DNA of 64,000 bases from NCBI GenBank assembly GCA_019428905.1, contig JAHYJN010000003.1, positions 1-64,000 of the forward strand, in the 5' to 3' direction. This document shows positions 1 to 6,938 of this stretch, piece after piece. The first letter of the stretch is position 1. Each line of letters starts with the position of its first letter. The stretch comes from Candidatus Brevefilum sp. Lineage in GTDB: Bacteria; Chloroflexota; Anaerolineae; Anaerolineales; Anaerolineaceae. Position numbers and translations under genes: made by a program. Below the pieces are notes generated by a model. It worked only from the letters and a program-made list of their open reading frames with translations, searched no databases and was not told the origin of the DNA.

Positions 1-255
1 CAACTGGTGCGTTTCCATGGGATCTTTGTTGATCAACCCAACATCATCGAGGGACAAATCATTCAAGAGACGCTTGACCAATTTGTGGTTAAAGTTGTTC
101 CCACCACTGCCTTCAGTCAATTGGACATCGACGACATCCAGCAACGCATGTTCCAACGGCTTGGTTCGAAAATTTCAGTGCGAGTTATCACCGTGGATGA
201 TATCCCCAGAACAGAATCTGGAAAATTCCGCGCGGTGATTTCAAAAGTAGAATAA
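1..255 (+). CDS. C-terminal fragment of a PaaK/CapK-like AMP-forming ligase
   Basis: The reading frame is open from base 1 (first codons CAA CTG GTG) to the TAA at 253-255, so only the last 84 residues lie in the window. The fragment resembles the C-terminal domain of phenylacetate-CoA ligase/CapK-type adenylating enzymes. It has a beta-rich segment, then an SVRVITVDDIPRTESGKFR-like end in which the lysine of SGK would be the lysine used in the adenylation half-reaction of this superfamily. In surface polysaccharide clusters such CapK-like proteins often sit beside glycosyltransferases and methyltransferases, which fits the next gene. The substrate cannot be read from this piece. Family confidence is moderate because the nucleotide-binding core is outside the window. 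Confidence 0.7.
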   Translation, partial: QLVRFHGIFVDQPNIIEGQIIQETLDQFVVKVVPTTAFSQLDIDDIQQRMFQRLGSKISVRVITVDDIPRTESGKFRAVISKVE

Positions 256-696
256 TCATCGAATTTGCCCCTTATCGCAATCCTGATCCCAACCCAAAAT
301 GGAGCAAGCGAGATTAACGCTAAATGGATGCCGTCATGTCTCATGATCATCCCAAAAAATGCGAGCTCCTAGTCCTCCATGGTTTTCCACTGGCTGAATA
401 CGCCATAATCCCAACGCGTATTCAGCCAGTGAAAGGTGAAAGCCTGAACCATATAAATGGCCAATTTTCAATCGCACCGGACCATATCTCTATGTGGTTA
501 AGCTAATTGCAAGCGAAAAACATCCACAGTATCGGTTCCTCGCTGCAGTCCGTGGGGGAGAACAATGCTTCGCAGGTGTCCGCATTAGCTATGGGCTCCA
601 AATTTAGGTCTGAATTTCTTTTTAGTCTGTCCAAGTCCCTGAAATCATGGGTGAAAAAATGAACCATGGTTTCGCACCACAAACGCTTTCTTTCTC
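256..696. other. Gene-poor gap, no supported gene
   Basis: This 441-base stretch separates the ligase fragment from the methyltransferase. Short open frames exist but lack a ribosome binding site and resemble no protein family. The only clear structure is the 16-bp inverted repeat at 388-431. No promoter with both -10 and -35 boxes was recognised. Confidence 0.5.
388..431. repeat. 16-bp perfect inverted repeat (hairpin)
   Basis: The arms CACTGGCTGAATACGC (388-403) and its exact reverse complement (416-431) are separated by 12 bases. Short TTT/AAA flanks lengthen the stem with one bulged base. No T-run follows on either strand, so this is not a standard intrinsic terminator. It could be an RNA-stabilising hairpin or a decayed mobile palindrome. 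Confidence 0.6.
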
Positions 697-1383
697 ATGA
701 ATGATCTTGATCGATTAAAAACCGAATATCAACGGCGAAACACCAGTGATGTGGATCGTTATTCCTGGTTCAACCCTGTTTACATCTTCCAGATGCAATC
801 ACGAGAACGGGAGATCCTGAAATTATTCAGGTCTCAAAGTTTTCTATTGAGCGATGCTGAACAGTTTCTTGATATTGGCTGTGGGAATGGCAACGTCATT
901 CTTGATTTTATTAAATGGGGGCTAAAACCAGAGAATTGCTTTGGCCTGGATTTATTACAACATCGCCTCCTCCAGGCGAGAATTAAATTACCTACCAGCT
1001 TATTAATCCATGGGAACGGTGAAAAGTTACCCTTTATTTTAGAGTCCTTTGGCATTGTGACCCAATTTACGGCCTTTTCATCGGTTTTAGATCCAAGCAT
1101 CAAGCACAACATGGCCCAAGAACTGCTGCGCGTTCTCAAGCGGGATGGTATCATCCTGTGGTACGACTTTTGGTGGAATCCAACCAATCCGCACACAGCT
1201 GGCATAAAACCAAACGAGATAAAACAATTATTCCCTGATTGTGATTATGTTTTTCGAAAAATCACCCTGGCGCCGCCCATCGCTCGCAAAATTGTGCCGA
1301 TTTCTTGGGGGAGTAGTTATTTCCTTGAATCACTGAAAATATTCAACACCCATTTTCTTGTTTTAATCAAGAAGAAAAGTTAA
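697..1383 (+). CDS. Class I SAM-dependent methyltransferase
   Basis: A 228-residue protein with the Rossmann-type methyltransferase motif I FLDIGCGNGNVI near residues 63-74, followed by a motif II-like acidic residue in CFGLDLLQHRL (about 82-92) that should bind the ribose of S-adenosylmethionine. A motif III region follows at about residues 120-150. The length is typical of Methyltransf_11/25 proteins. The acceptor is unknown; the ligase fragment upstream suggests a surface glycan or lipid intermediate. The ATG at 697 has no obvious Shine-Dalgarno sequence, so the start is less certain than the stop. Confidence 0.75.
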   Translation: MNDLDRLKTEYQRRNTSDVDRYSWFNPVYIFQMQSREREILKLFRSQSFLLSDAEQFLDIGCGNGNVILDFIKWGLKPENCFGLDLLQHRLLQARIKLPTSLLIHGNGEKLPFILESFGIVTQFTAFSSVLDPSIKHNMAQELLRVLKRDGIILWYDFWWNPTNPHTAGIKPNEIKQLFPDCDYVFRKITLAPPIARKIVPISWGSSYFLESLKIFNTHFLVLIKKKS

Positions 1384-1428
1384 GACGTTCATCCTGTTTT
1401 GGACGCCTGTGCTTTTATGTGCGTCTCC

Positions 1429-1523
1429 CGTGTCCCGTCCTCTGTCTCCGGTCTTGATCCCGTCCTCCGTCCCCTGTCCCCGGTCTTGATCCCGTCCCCG
1501 GTCTTGATCCCGTCTTCCGTCCA
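1429..1523. repeat. Short C-rich tandem repeat (18-bp unit)
   Basis: The 18-base unit CCGGTCTTGATCCCGTCC occurs at 1448-1465 and 1480-1497, and with one final-base change at 1498-1515. The last two copies are directly adjacent. Decayed pieces rich in GTCCCGTCC flank them. It sits just after the methyltransferase gene, is non-coding and strongly C-rich on this strand, and is unlike its surroundings. It is likely a replication-slippage array. Confidence 0.7.
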
Positions 1524-1584
1524 CAAGTGCTATTCATTTTTCAAATTAGGACAAAATTACTTTGTTTTGACCAAACAGCTCTCA

Positions 1585-1797
1585 GAGAGTGTTGAAAAAC
1601 AGACAATGATCAAACAACATTTGTCAATGTTAATATATTATTCATATAAATGCTACTATACTCAACACTATATCGATTCGTAGGGGCAACCCTCCGTGGT
1701 TGCCTCGCGTAGCACTCTTTGAGCTGGGCGGACACGTAGGTCCGCCCCTACGATTAAATTTGTATTGCGAAGAATTTCATTTTCAACACCCTTTCTC
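1585..1797 (-). repeat. MITE-like dispersed palindromic element, copy 1 (inverted orientation)
   Basis: The ends are near-inverted repeats: GAGAGTGTTGAAAA at 1585-1598 and TTTTCAACACCCTTTCTC at 1780-1797. Inside are a GTAGGGGCAACC/GGTTGCC hairpin and a GGGCGGACACGTAGGTCCGCCC hairpin flanking GCGTAGCACTCTTTGAGC. The reverse complement matches copies at 13802-14069, 24053-24323 and 47608-47820 over both outer arms. It contains no transposase. The rest of the 1384-2099 gap holds the tandem repeat and the promoter of the next gene. Confidence 0.8.
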
Positions 1798-1965
1798 AAC
1801 TATTCCACAAATCATAATTCTATGCTAAAATACAAGAATAAATCTCAGGTTGAGATCTCATTTATTGGTATCGCAGTGCATAAAAGGAGGGCAGTCGAAT
1901 ATAGGCAAGATAATCCTAAACATTAATTAATCATTATTACTGTCGAATTTTTATCAAATTGGTGA

Positions 1966-1993
1966 TTGACACAGGACAAAAATCATTTAAAAT
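1966..1993 (+). promoter_or_regulatory. Sigma-70-type promoter of RiPP cluster A
   Basis: TTGACA (1966-1971), a 16-base spacer and TAAAAT (1988-1993) give a perfect -35 box and a 5/6 -10 box about 107 bases upstream of the ATG at 2100. The leader is unusually long. A strong GAGGAGG ribosome binding site precedes the start codon. No other promoter as good is seen before the end of the downstream gene series. Confidence 0.6.
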
Positions 1994-2099
1994 AGAATGA
2001 GAGTAAAAGGATTGCGCAATCTTACGTGTGTGCGCTGCATTCTGAGCAGCTGAAGTTTCATTAATTTTTTTATTTTCCCGCTGGGAAGAGGAGGATGTC

Positions 2100-3722
2100 A
2101 TGAACGAACGAAAGAAGAAGGGCACCCGCTGGCTCGGGCTGGTGACCGCGATATTATTGTTGGGATTGTTAACAGGTATAGCTTCTCAGGCAACGCCTGT
2201 AACTGCCCATGAGGACCCACCTGAACCAGGTGATGATCCTAGTATTCCCCCAACGTGGGGAGTCGGCCCCTGTGTATATGAAGATTGCGGTATCCAATAT
2301 CCCAGTCCAGGTTTAAATTGTACCTCTGAAGATATGAGAATTGCCCGACTTGATCTTTATGAAGTGACCAATTACTGCCAACAAGACCCCGAAGGAACCG
2401 GTATTTTTGAATTTCGGGTTGAGTTTATTGCCGGTTCTAAAGAACGCTATTCACCTTTCATCTGGATGGCTTTGGATGGCGGTGATGCCAAACTAGGTAC
2501 CTGCTACAAAGATTATTTAGAGCCGGTGGATGCTACCGCAGTTGACCTATTAGGAGGTTACGGTCCGTTTTGGGATTTGGATGGTGACGTCTGTGGCGAT
2601 GTTAAACAAAATGAGCTAAATGTTAAGATCATCGGTCCAGTTGCACTTAATTGCGACCACCTCGCACTCCTAGACACGAGTTATGTTGCTGTACTCCTCG
2701 GTTGGGATAATCAAGCGGTTGATTGTTCATTGGAAAATGGCTGTCCGGGTACAGCAGCCAAATGTAAATATGACGCTGAAGTTCCATTTGACGTCAGCTT
2801 GCGACAGGTCGATCTGGCCATCACCAAAACGGCAAAGTTCAATGATGAGGAGATCACAATAATCCCCGAAAATGGGATGTTCGATTATGACCTGGTCGTG
2901 ACACATACCGGTGCATTTGACCCGTATTTCGCAACTCTAGTTCCACCTGAGTATTATTGTTTTGATTCAACAGGCTACAGGATTACCGATAATCTACCCA
3001 CCTACTTGAAAATTCAAGATACATGGCTGCCTTATATGGAATACGATAACGGGGAATTGATGGTTGAATGCGATTCTGAACCTGACCCGACAGAATCCTG
3101 TTACCCAAATTGTGGCGGATATGGTGATAAATTAACCTGTCGTGTTTACCGTGATCTAGCATGTGCATCTACAACCAATCCGCCTGTTGTTATACCTAAC
3201 TCAGCCTCCGCCATAACCGTACCCGTTCAACTGTGGATGGGCAGGCCATCAGATCCAACTGGCACTCCCTTCGATGATCTGAACATTCTGCCCGATTTCA
3301 TTGAAAATACAGGCTGTGTTGCTGGAAATGAGTTTGACTGGATCGAAGCTAATAACTGTGACGATGCCGAAGTGACCGAGGTCACCCTGGCATACTTCAC
3401 CACCACCGCTTATAAACAGGAAATCGCCGTTGAATGGAAGACCGTCTCCGAAGTTGACAACCTGGGTTTCAAGCTATACCGGGGTACCAGCCCGTTGCGC
3501 AGCGACAGCGTCTTAATTTATGAGGTCAGTAGTACTACCAGCACAGGTGGTGCAACCTACACCTTCATCGACAAGATGGGTGGACGCATGGGCTTGCGAC
3601 CAAATACCGTTTATTACTACTGGCTTGCCGATATCCCAGCATCGGGTATACAAGCATCGGGTATACAAAACGTATATGGACCCGAATCAGCTTCTTTGTT
3701 GTTGGGTTCAAAAGGCAAATAA
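2100..3722 (+). CDS. Secreted beta-rich protein (DUF11-like and FN3-like domains) at head of cluster A
   Basis: A 540-residue protein. The N-terminus is a signal peptide: charged residues 1-11, a hydrophobic core ending near residue 30, then ASQATPVTA. The mature part is cysteine-rich (ICPGT-like and CYPNCGG-like stretches), suggesting disulfides outside the cell. Residues about 237-300 (VDLAITKTA, FDYDLVVTHTG) resemble DUF11-type beta domains. The last ~110 residues have WKTVSEVDNLGFKLYRGTS, typical of an FN3-like beta domain found at the end of many Chloroflexota surface proteins. It is the first gene after a good promoter and lies 13 bases before an S26-type peptidase gene. It could be a substrate or surface partner of the system, or merely co-transcribed. 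No catalytic motif was seen. Confidence 0.7.
   Translation: MNERKKKGTRWLGLVTAILLLGLLTGIASQATPVTAHEDPPEPGDDPSIPPTWGVGPCVYEDCGIQYPSPGLNCTSEDMRIARLDLYEVTNYCQQDPEGTGIFEFRVEFIAGSKERYSPFIWMALDGGDAKLGTCYKDYLEPVDATAVDLLGGYGPFWDLDGDVCGDVKQNELNVKIIGPVALNCDHLALLDTSYVAVLLGWDNQAVDCSLENGCPGTAAKCKYDAEVPFDVSLRQVDLAITKTAKFNDEEITIIPENGMFDYDLVVTHTGAFDPYFATLVPPEYYCFDSTGYRITDNLPTYLKIQDTWLPYMEYDNGELMVECDSEPDPTESCYPNCGGYGDKLTCRVYRDLACASTTNPPVVIPNSASAITVPVQLWMGRPSDPTGTPFDDLNILPDFIENTGCVAGNEFDWIEANNCDDAEVTEVTLAYFTTTAYKQEIAVEWKTVSEVDNLGFKLYRGTSPLRSDSVLIYEVSSTTSTGGATYTFIDKMGGRMGLRPNTVYYYWLADIPASGIQASGIQNVYGPESASLLLGSKGK
3639..3668 (+). repeat. 15-bp perfect tandem duplication inside a coding region
   Basis: GCATCGGGTATACAA occurs twice back to back (3639-3653 and 3654-3668). 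It adds a second ASGIQ pentapeptide to the FN3-like domain without changing the reading frame. This is a recent-looking slippage event near the protein C-terminus. Confidence 0.85.
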
Positions 3723-3735
3723 GTACGGAGACCTT

Positions 3736-4287
3736 GTGACGGACTTAACCACTTCTTCTGCAACTGAGCATATCAAACCAGTGGATGCGACGACCAGGAT
3801 CCCATGCACCTCGGCTGCTTTTACCGAGCTGAGCGCCGAGGTGCTCCGATCGGGTTGGTCAATCCGCTTCCGTGCCCACGGAAAAAGTATGACTCCCCTT
3901 TTGCGAGATGGCGACCTTTTGTTGGTCCAACCCGTAGAACATGGATCACTTCGACCAGGTGAGATTGTCCTATGCAGTCTGAGCCCAAGCCATGTGGTTG
4001 TACACCGTATCATCCGACATGCACGACAGTCTGATGGGGATAGGTTTCTAGTCCAGGGTGATCAAGCGTCAACACCTGATGGCTGGTTTAACTCCGATCA
4101 AATCTTTGGCAGGTTGGTTGAGATTGAAAGAGATGGGCGTCGTATCCAAATGGTTACGTTACATATCCGATTTCTTGACCAGATTGCAGTTTGGCGCCTG
4201 CGTTTGGGTTTTACTCGATTTTGGGTCACACGCACAGCTGGTGTAGCCTTAAAACGTCTACCTTGCTTTGGCCGCTTTTTTTCATAG
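3736..4287 (+). CDS. S26-type signal peptidase-like protease (cluster A)
   Basis: The chosen start is the GTG at 3736, preceded by GGAG at 3727-3730, giving 183 residues. Extending the frame upstream would overlap the previous gene. The catalytic serine sits in HGKSMTPLLRDGD (Ser51). The second conserved block VVVHRIIRH places a histidine (His90) where bacterial leader peptidases have lysine, which is the S26B (archaeal/ER/SipW-like) Ser-His form. A GDQ...PDGW block follows, giving the usual Asp region. No N-terminal membrane anchor is visible, though the C-terminus is hydrophobic and basic. The next gene, pqqD-like, starts 10 bases later. A related protein sits in the same relation to a pqqD-like gene at 18978. 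A role in cutting or exporting the modified peptide is inferred. Confidence 0.75.
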   Translation: MTDLTTSSATEHIKPVDATTRIPCTSAAFTELSAEVLRSGWSIRFRAHGKSMTPLLRDGDLLLVQPVEHGSLRPGEIVLCSLSPSHVVVHRIIRHARQSDGDRFLVQGDQASTPDGWFNSDQIFGRLVEIERDGRRIQMVTLHIRFLDQIAVWRLRLGFTRFWVTRTAGVALKRLPCFGRFFS

Positions 4288-4297
4288 GAGTTACCGT

Positions 4298-4594
4298 TTG
4301 GATAATCAAGATTTACACTTTGTTCGCAATCCGGATTTCATCTTCCGCAAGATCGTCGAGGAGACAATCTTGGTGCCTGTTTACCAGGATGTAGCCGACA
4401 TGGATGCCATTTACTCTCTTAATGAGCTGGGGGCATTTATTTGGGAGTGCCTGGCCACGCCATTAGAAATGTCCAAGCTTGAGGGGAACATCCTTGATGC
4501 TTTTGATGCTGACCCGAGTAAGGTCAGCGAGGACCTAATCCATTTCCTGGATGAGATGGAAGCCATCGGCGCTGTTACACGAGTAGAGGCATAA
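4298..4594 (+). CDS. PqqD-family peptide-chaperone protein (cluster A)
   Basis: The start chosen is TTG 4298 with AGGAG at 4286-4290 seven bases upstream, giving 98 residues. An ATG at 4268 in the same frame would overlap the peptidase gene and lacks this site. The sequence has the PqqD layout: two beta strands (RNPDFIFRKIVEETILVPV), then IYSLNELGAFIWECL, then a helical half ending in LIHFLDEMEAIGAV. PqqD proteins bind the leader of a RiPP precursor and deliver it to a radical SAM enzyme, whose gene here starts 5 bases downstream. The best-conserved feature is the LNELGAFIWE block. It is unlikely to be anything else. Confidence 0.85.
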   Translation: MDNQDLHFVRNPDFIFRKIVEETILVPVYQDVADMDAIYSLNELGAFIWECLATPLEMSKLEGNILDAFDADPSKVSEDLIHFLDEMEAIGAVTRVEA

Positions 4595-4599
4595 AGAAC

Positions 4600-5718
4600 A
4601 TGAGCTGCCCTGAGATTAACCTGGATGCCTGGAGCGATACACTTTTAGCGCCGCTTCATCAGAACGAGCGTTACCCAATCTCGGCTACCATGGATCTGAC
4701 GGAACGCTGCAATCTAAATTGCGTTCATTGCTACATTAACCAACCATCAGGATCGAAAATCGCCCACGCCAAAGAATTAAAAACCGACCAGGTGAAACAA
4801 ATACTTGACACCATCGCTGATGCCGGCTGTTTGTTCTTAGTGCTCACTGGTGGTGATCCCCTCTTGCGACCGGATTTTAGTGAAGTTTACATCCACGCCA
4901 GACGTCGGGGTTTTATCATCGATTTACTGACCAACGCAACCCTGATTACACCGAAAATTGCAGATATGCTAGCCGAGTCAAGGCCTCATTCAGTGGATGT
5001 GACCCTGTACGGTGCCTCGGAAGAGACTTATGAAGCTGTCACTCGGCTCCCTGGTTCTTTCAAACGGTTATTAAATGGGTTAGACCTGCTGACTGAAAGA
5101 GGAATTCGACTTTCATTAAAGTCTATTATTTTAAAGACAAACAGGCACGAACTGCCAGCTTTGATTGACTTAGCTAAAAGCTATGACGCACCTTTCCGCT
5201 ATGACGGGATCATTTGGCCTCGCCTGGATGGCGATCAAAGTCCGTATGAATACCAACTTTCACCGGAAGAACTGCTAGAAATGGACTTAGAATATCCAAA
5301 TCGAGCTGAAGAATGGCGGGAACAAGCACAAGTCTTTAAAGGTCAAATGGTACGTAAAGAGTATATTTACACCTGTGGTGCAGGGTTACGTTCCTTTCAT
5401 GTTGATAGTCATGGTAAAATGAGTATTTGTACGATGGCCCGTAAGCCGGCTTATGATTTAACAAAAATTCGCTTTGAAGAGGCTTGGGACCGCTTGGCTG
5501 ACCTGCGCCATGAGAAGCGGACATTAAATACACCCTGCGAGACTTGTTTGGCCGGTGCACTTTGTGCCCAATGCCCTGGCTGGTCTCAGGCGGTACATGG
5601 CGATGATGAAACGCCAGCAGAATTCATCTGCAAGCTTGGTAAACTGCGAGCAGAACAATTTTCATCATCCATTCTTTATTACGAGGAGATGAGGTATGAA
5701 AACCAAGAAATTATATAA
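4600..5718 (+). CDS. Radical SAM/SPASM peptide-modifying enzyme (cluster A)
   Basis: A 372-residue enzyme. The radical SAM cluster motif is C37-N-L-N-C41-V-H-C44 followed by YINQP. A TGGDPLLRPDF motif follows near residues 85-95. The C-terminal SPASM region has CGAG followed by further cysteines in CETCLAGALCAQCPGW and a final FICKLG cysteine, enough for auxiliary [4Fe-4S] clusters. Such enzymes make sactionine, thioether, C-C or epimer modifications in ribosomal peptides, using the 5'-deoxyadenosyl radical. The stop lies 23 bases inside the start of the precursor gene, implying translational coupling. The exact bond made cannot be predicted from sequence. Confidence 0.9.
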   Translation: MSCPEINLDAWSDTLLAPLHQNERYPISATMDLTERCNLNCVHCYINQPSGSKIAHAKELKTDQVKQILDTIADAGCLFLVLTGGDPLLRPDFSEVYIHARRRGFIIDLLTNATLITPKIADMLAESRPHSVDVTLYGASEETYEAVTRLPGSFKRLLNGLDLLTERGIRLSLKSIILKTNRHELPALIDLAKSYDAPFRYDGIIWPRLDGDQSPYEYQLSPEELLEMDLEYPNRAEEWREQAQVFKGQMVRKEYIYTCGAGLRSFHVDSHGKMSICTMARKPAYDLTKIRFEEAWDRLADLRHEKRTLNTPCETCLAGALCAQCPGWSQAVHGDDETPAEFICKLGKLRAEQFSSSILYYEEMRYENQEII

Positions 5719-5884
5719 GGCACCAAAAGTAAACAAGGTGCAGTTGTCCATCAATAATGCCATCCTATCAGTTTGTCACACCAGTCCGACAACATTACGA
5801 CCAAAGGATAGCTTTAGTACTTGTGCTTTGAACCCAGGCTGTTATTCTGGGCCAGGCGGACCTTTACCTTCGACCGAAGGATAA
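5696..5884 (+). CDS. Candidate RiPP precursor peptide, 62 residues (cluster A)
   Basis: A strong GAGGAG (5683-5688) lies 7 bases before the ATG, inside the end of the radical SAM gene. The leader-like half has Y-K-A-P-K-V-N-K-V-Q-L and N-A-I-L-S-V-C27, matching the Y..P.V..V.L....AIL..C pattern seen in leaders of several radical SAM/PqqD-associated peptides. The tail has cysteines 27, 43 and 49, many Ser/Thr, Pro and Gly, and ends GPGGPLPSTEG. Possible products are Cys-linked thioethers or cyclophane-like links. Size, position between radical SAM enzyme and kinase, and composition support a precursor role, but the core boundary is unknown. No double-glycine site is visible. Confidence 0.8.
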   Translation: MKTKKLYKAPKVNKVQLSINNAILSVCHTSPTTLRPKDSFSTCALNPGCYSGPGGPLPSTEG

Positions 5885-5960
5885 TCCAAGCTCTGGATCA
5901 GTCACGGTTCCACTTTTTGTATGAGGTGATTTTTTACCGGTATTTGCACATAATTTGCTG

Positions 5961-6869
5961 ATGTCTGTTAATGTGACAAAGCAACGCCTCAACATTTCTG
6001 TTGCAGATCTGGTACTGACTCTGGATGCCAGGAATACGGAGATCCATTTAAAATTACCTGACTCATGTCACTACCCCTTTCTAGTTGACCATACAGCCGA
6101 AGTTTCCCATACTTCGGCTGTATCCGAATCATTGCTCATCAAAGTTGACAATGTAACAACGCTTTCACTTTTACCAAAAGATCATCTTATCTCCCAAAAC
6201 TCCTTCTTTTCTGTTTATTGTAGCCCCGGTGGGGATTTAACCATTTTCGCAGAACGCGAATCCTTACCATTTTTACTGAACATCAACCCCAATTTTTCGT
6301 CAGGAACGATTGAAGGTCGATTTTTAAAGAATGGGGTCAAAGATATTTACCCGTTGCAGTCTATGGGAATTGTTTTGTATGCAAACTGGCTGGCACAATT
6401 TGGTGACCTGATTTTGCATGCTGCAGGGATCGCGGTTAATGGAAAAGGGTTTGCATTTATTGGTCCCTCAGGGGCTGGAAAATCAACGTTGATGAAACAT
6501 GTCCTCAGTCAAAATTCTGGAATCGTGTTGGGTGAAGATCAGGTAGTATTACGTTTTATTCATGATCGATTTTGGATTTATGGGACACCATGGCATGAAC
6601 GTCCTGAAATGTGTGATCCAGTTTCTGTCCCACTGGAAAGATTATTCTTTTTAGATCGAAATCAAAGGCAAGTAACATTGAAAATTAGTGCTATTGCTGG
6701 TGTCCAACGCCTGTTACAGACTGCATTTATCCCATTTTACCGAGCCGATCGCATACCCCTCATCCTAGATCAGCTAGCTAAATTGTCGGAACATGTACCC
6801 TTTTACTCATTAGCATACTGCCTTGGAACCGACATCTTATCCATTATTTTAAACACACAAGCTACATAA
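5961..6869 (+). CDS. HprK-like P-loop kinase (cluster A)
   Basis: 302 residues from the ATG at 5961; a TTG two codons upstream is an alternative and neither has a close ribosome binding site. The C-terminal half matches the HPr kinase/phosphorylase fold as found in RiPP clusters: LHAAGIAVNGKGFAFIG leading into the Walker A GPSGAGKST (residues 168-176), then GEDQVVLR in the position of the family's acidic DD/ED loop, then YGTPWHERPEM and PLERLFFLDR. The N-terminal 140 residues form a beta-rich domain that may recognise the substrate. Kinases of this type phosphorylate a Ser or Thr of lasso-type precursors in other systems. Here the Ser/Thr-rich precursor next door is the likely target, by inference. 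Confidence 0.75.
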   Translation: MSVNVTKQRLNISVADLVLTLDARNTEIHLKLPDSCHYPFLVDHTAEVSHTSAVSESLLIKVDNVTTLSLLPKDHLISQNSFFSVYCSPGGDLTIFAERESLPFLLNINPNFSSGTIEGRFLKNGVKDIYPLQSMGIVLYANWLAQFGDLILHAAGIAVNGKGFAFIGPSGAGKSTLMKHVLSQNSGIVLGEDQVVLRFIHDRFWIYGTPWHERPEMCDPVSVPLERLFFLDRNQRQVTLKISAIAGVQRLLQTAFIPFYRADRIPLILDQLAKLSEHVPFYSLAYCLGTDILSIILNTQAT

Positions 6870-6878
6870 ACATGACCC

Positions 6879-6909
6879 ATTAGGCCTGGTAACACCTAAT
6901 CTTTCTTTT
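6879..6909 (+). terminator. Possible weak terminator after the kinase gene
   Basis: ATTAGG (6879-6884) and CCTAAT (6895-6900) can pair across a 10-base loop, followed by CTTTCTTTTG. The stem is only 6 bp, so any termination would be partial. It lies between the kinase and the protease gene. Confidence 0.35.
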
Positions 6910-6938
6910 GTATTACAAAAGACTGGAGATTTCCACCA

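Noticed and set aside
324-506. 60-codon open frame in the first gap
   Set aside because: It runs through the inverted repeat, has no ribosome binding site and resembles no protein.
1448-1515. Possible CRISPR array
   Set aside because: Repeats are directly adjacent or irregularly spaced with no unique spacers of constant length and no cas genes nearby.
1399-1683. 94-codon open frame over the tandem repeat and dispersed element
   Set aside because: Its sequence is a by-product of the repeats; no start signal and low-complexity translation.
3520-3735. Upstream extension of the S26-type peptidase frame
   Set aside because: It overlaps the previous gene in another frame and the domain starts after GTG 3736, which has its own ribosome binding site.
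4268-4297. ATG-initiated extension of the first PqqD-like protein
   Set aside because: It overlaps the peptidase end and has no ribosome binding site; TTG 4298 does.
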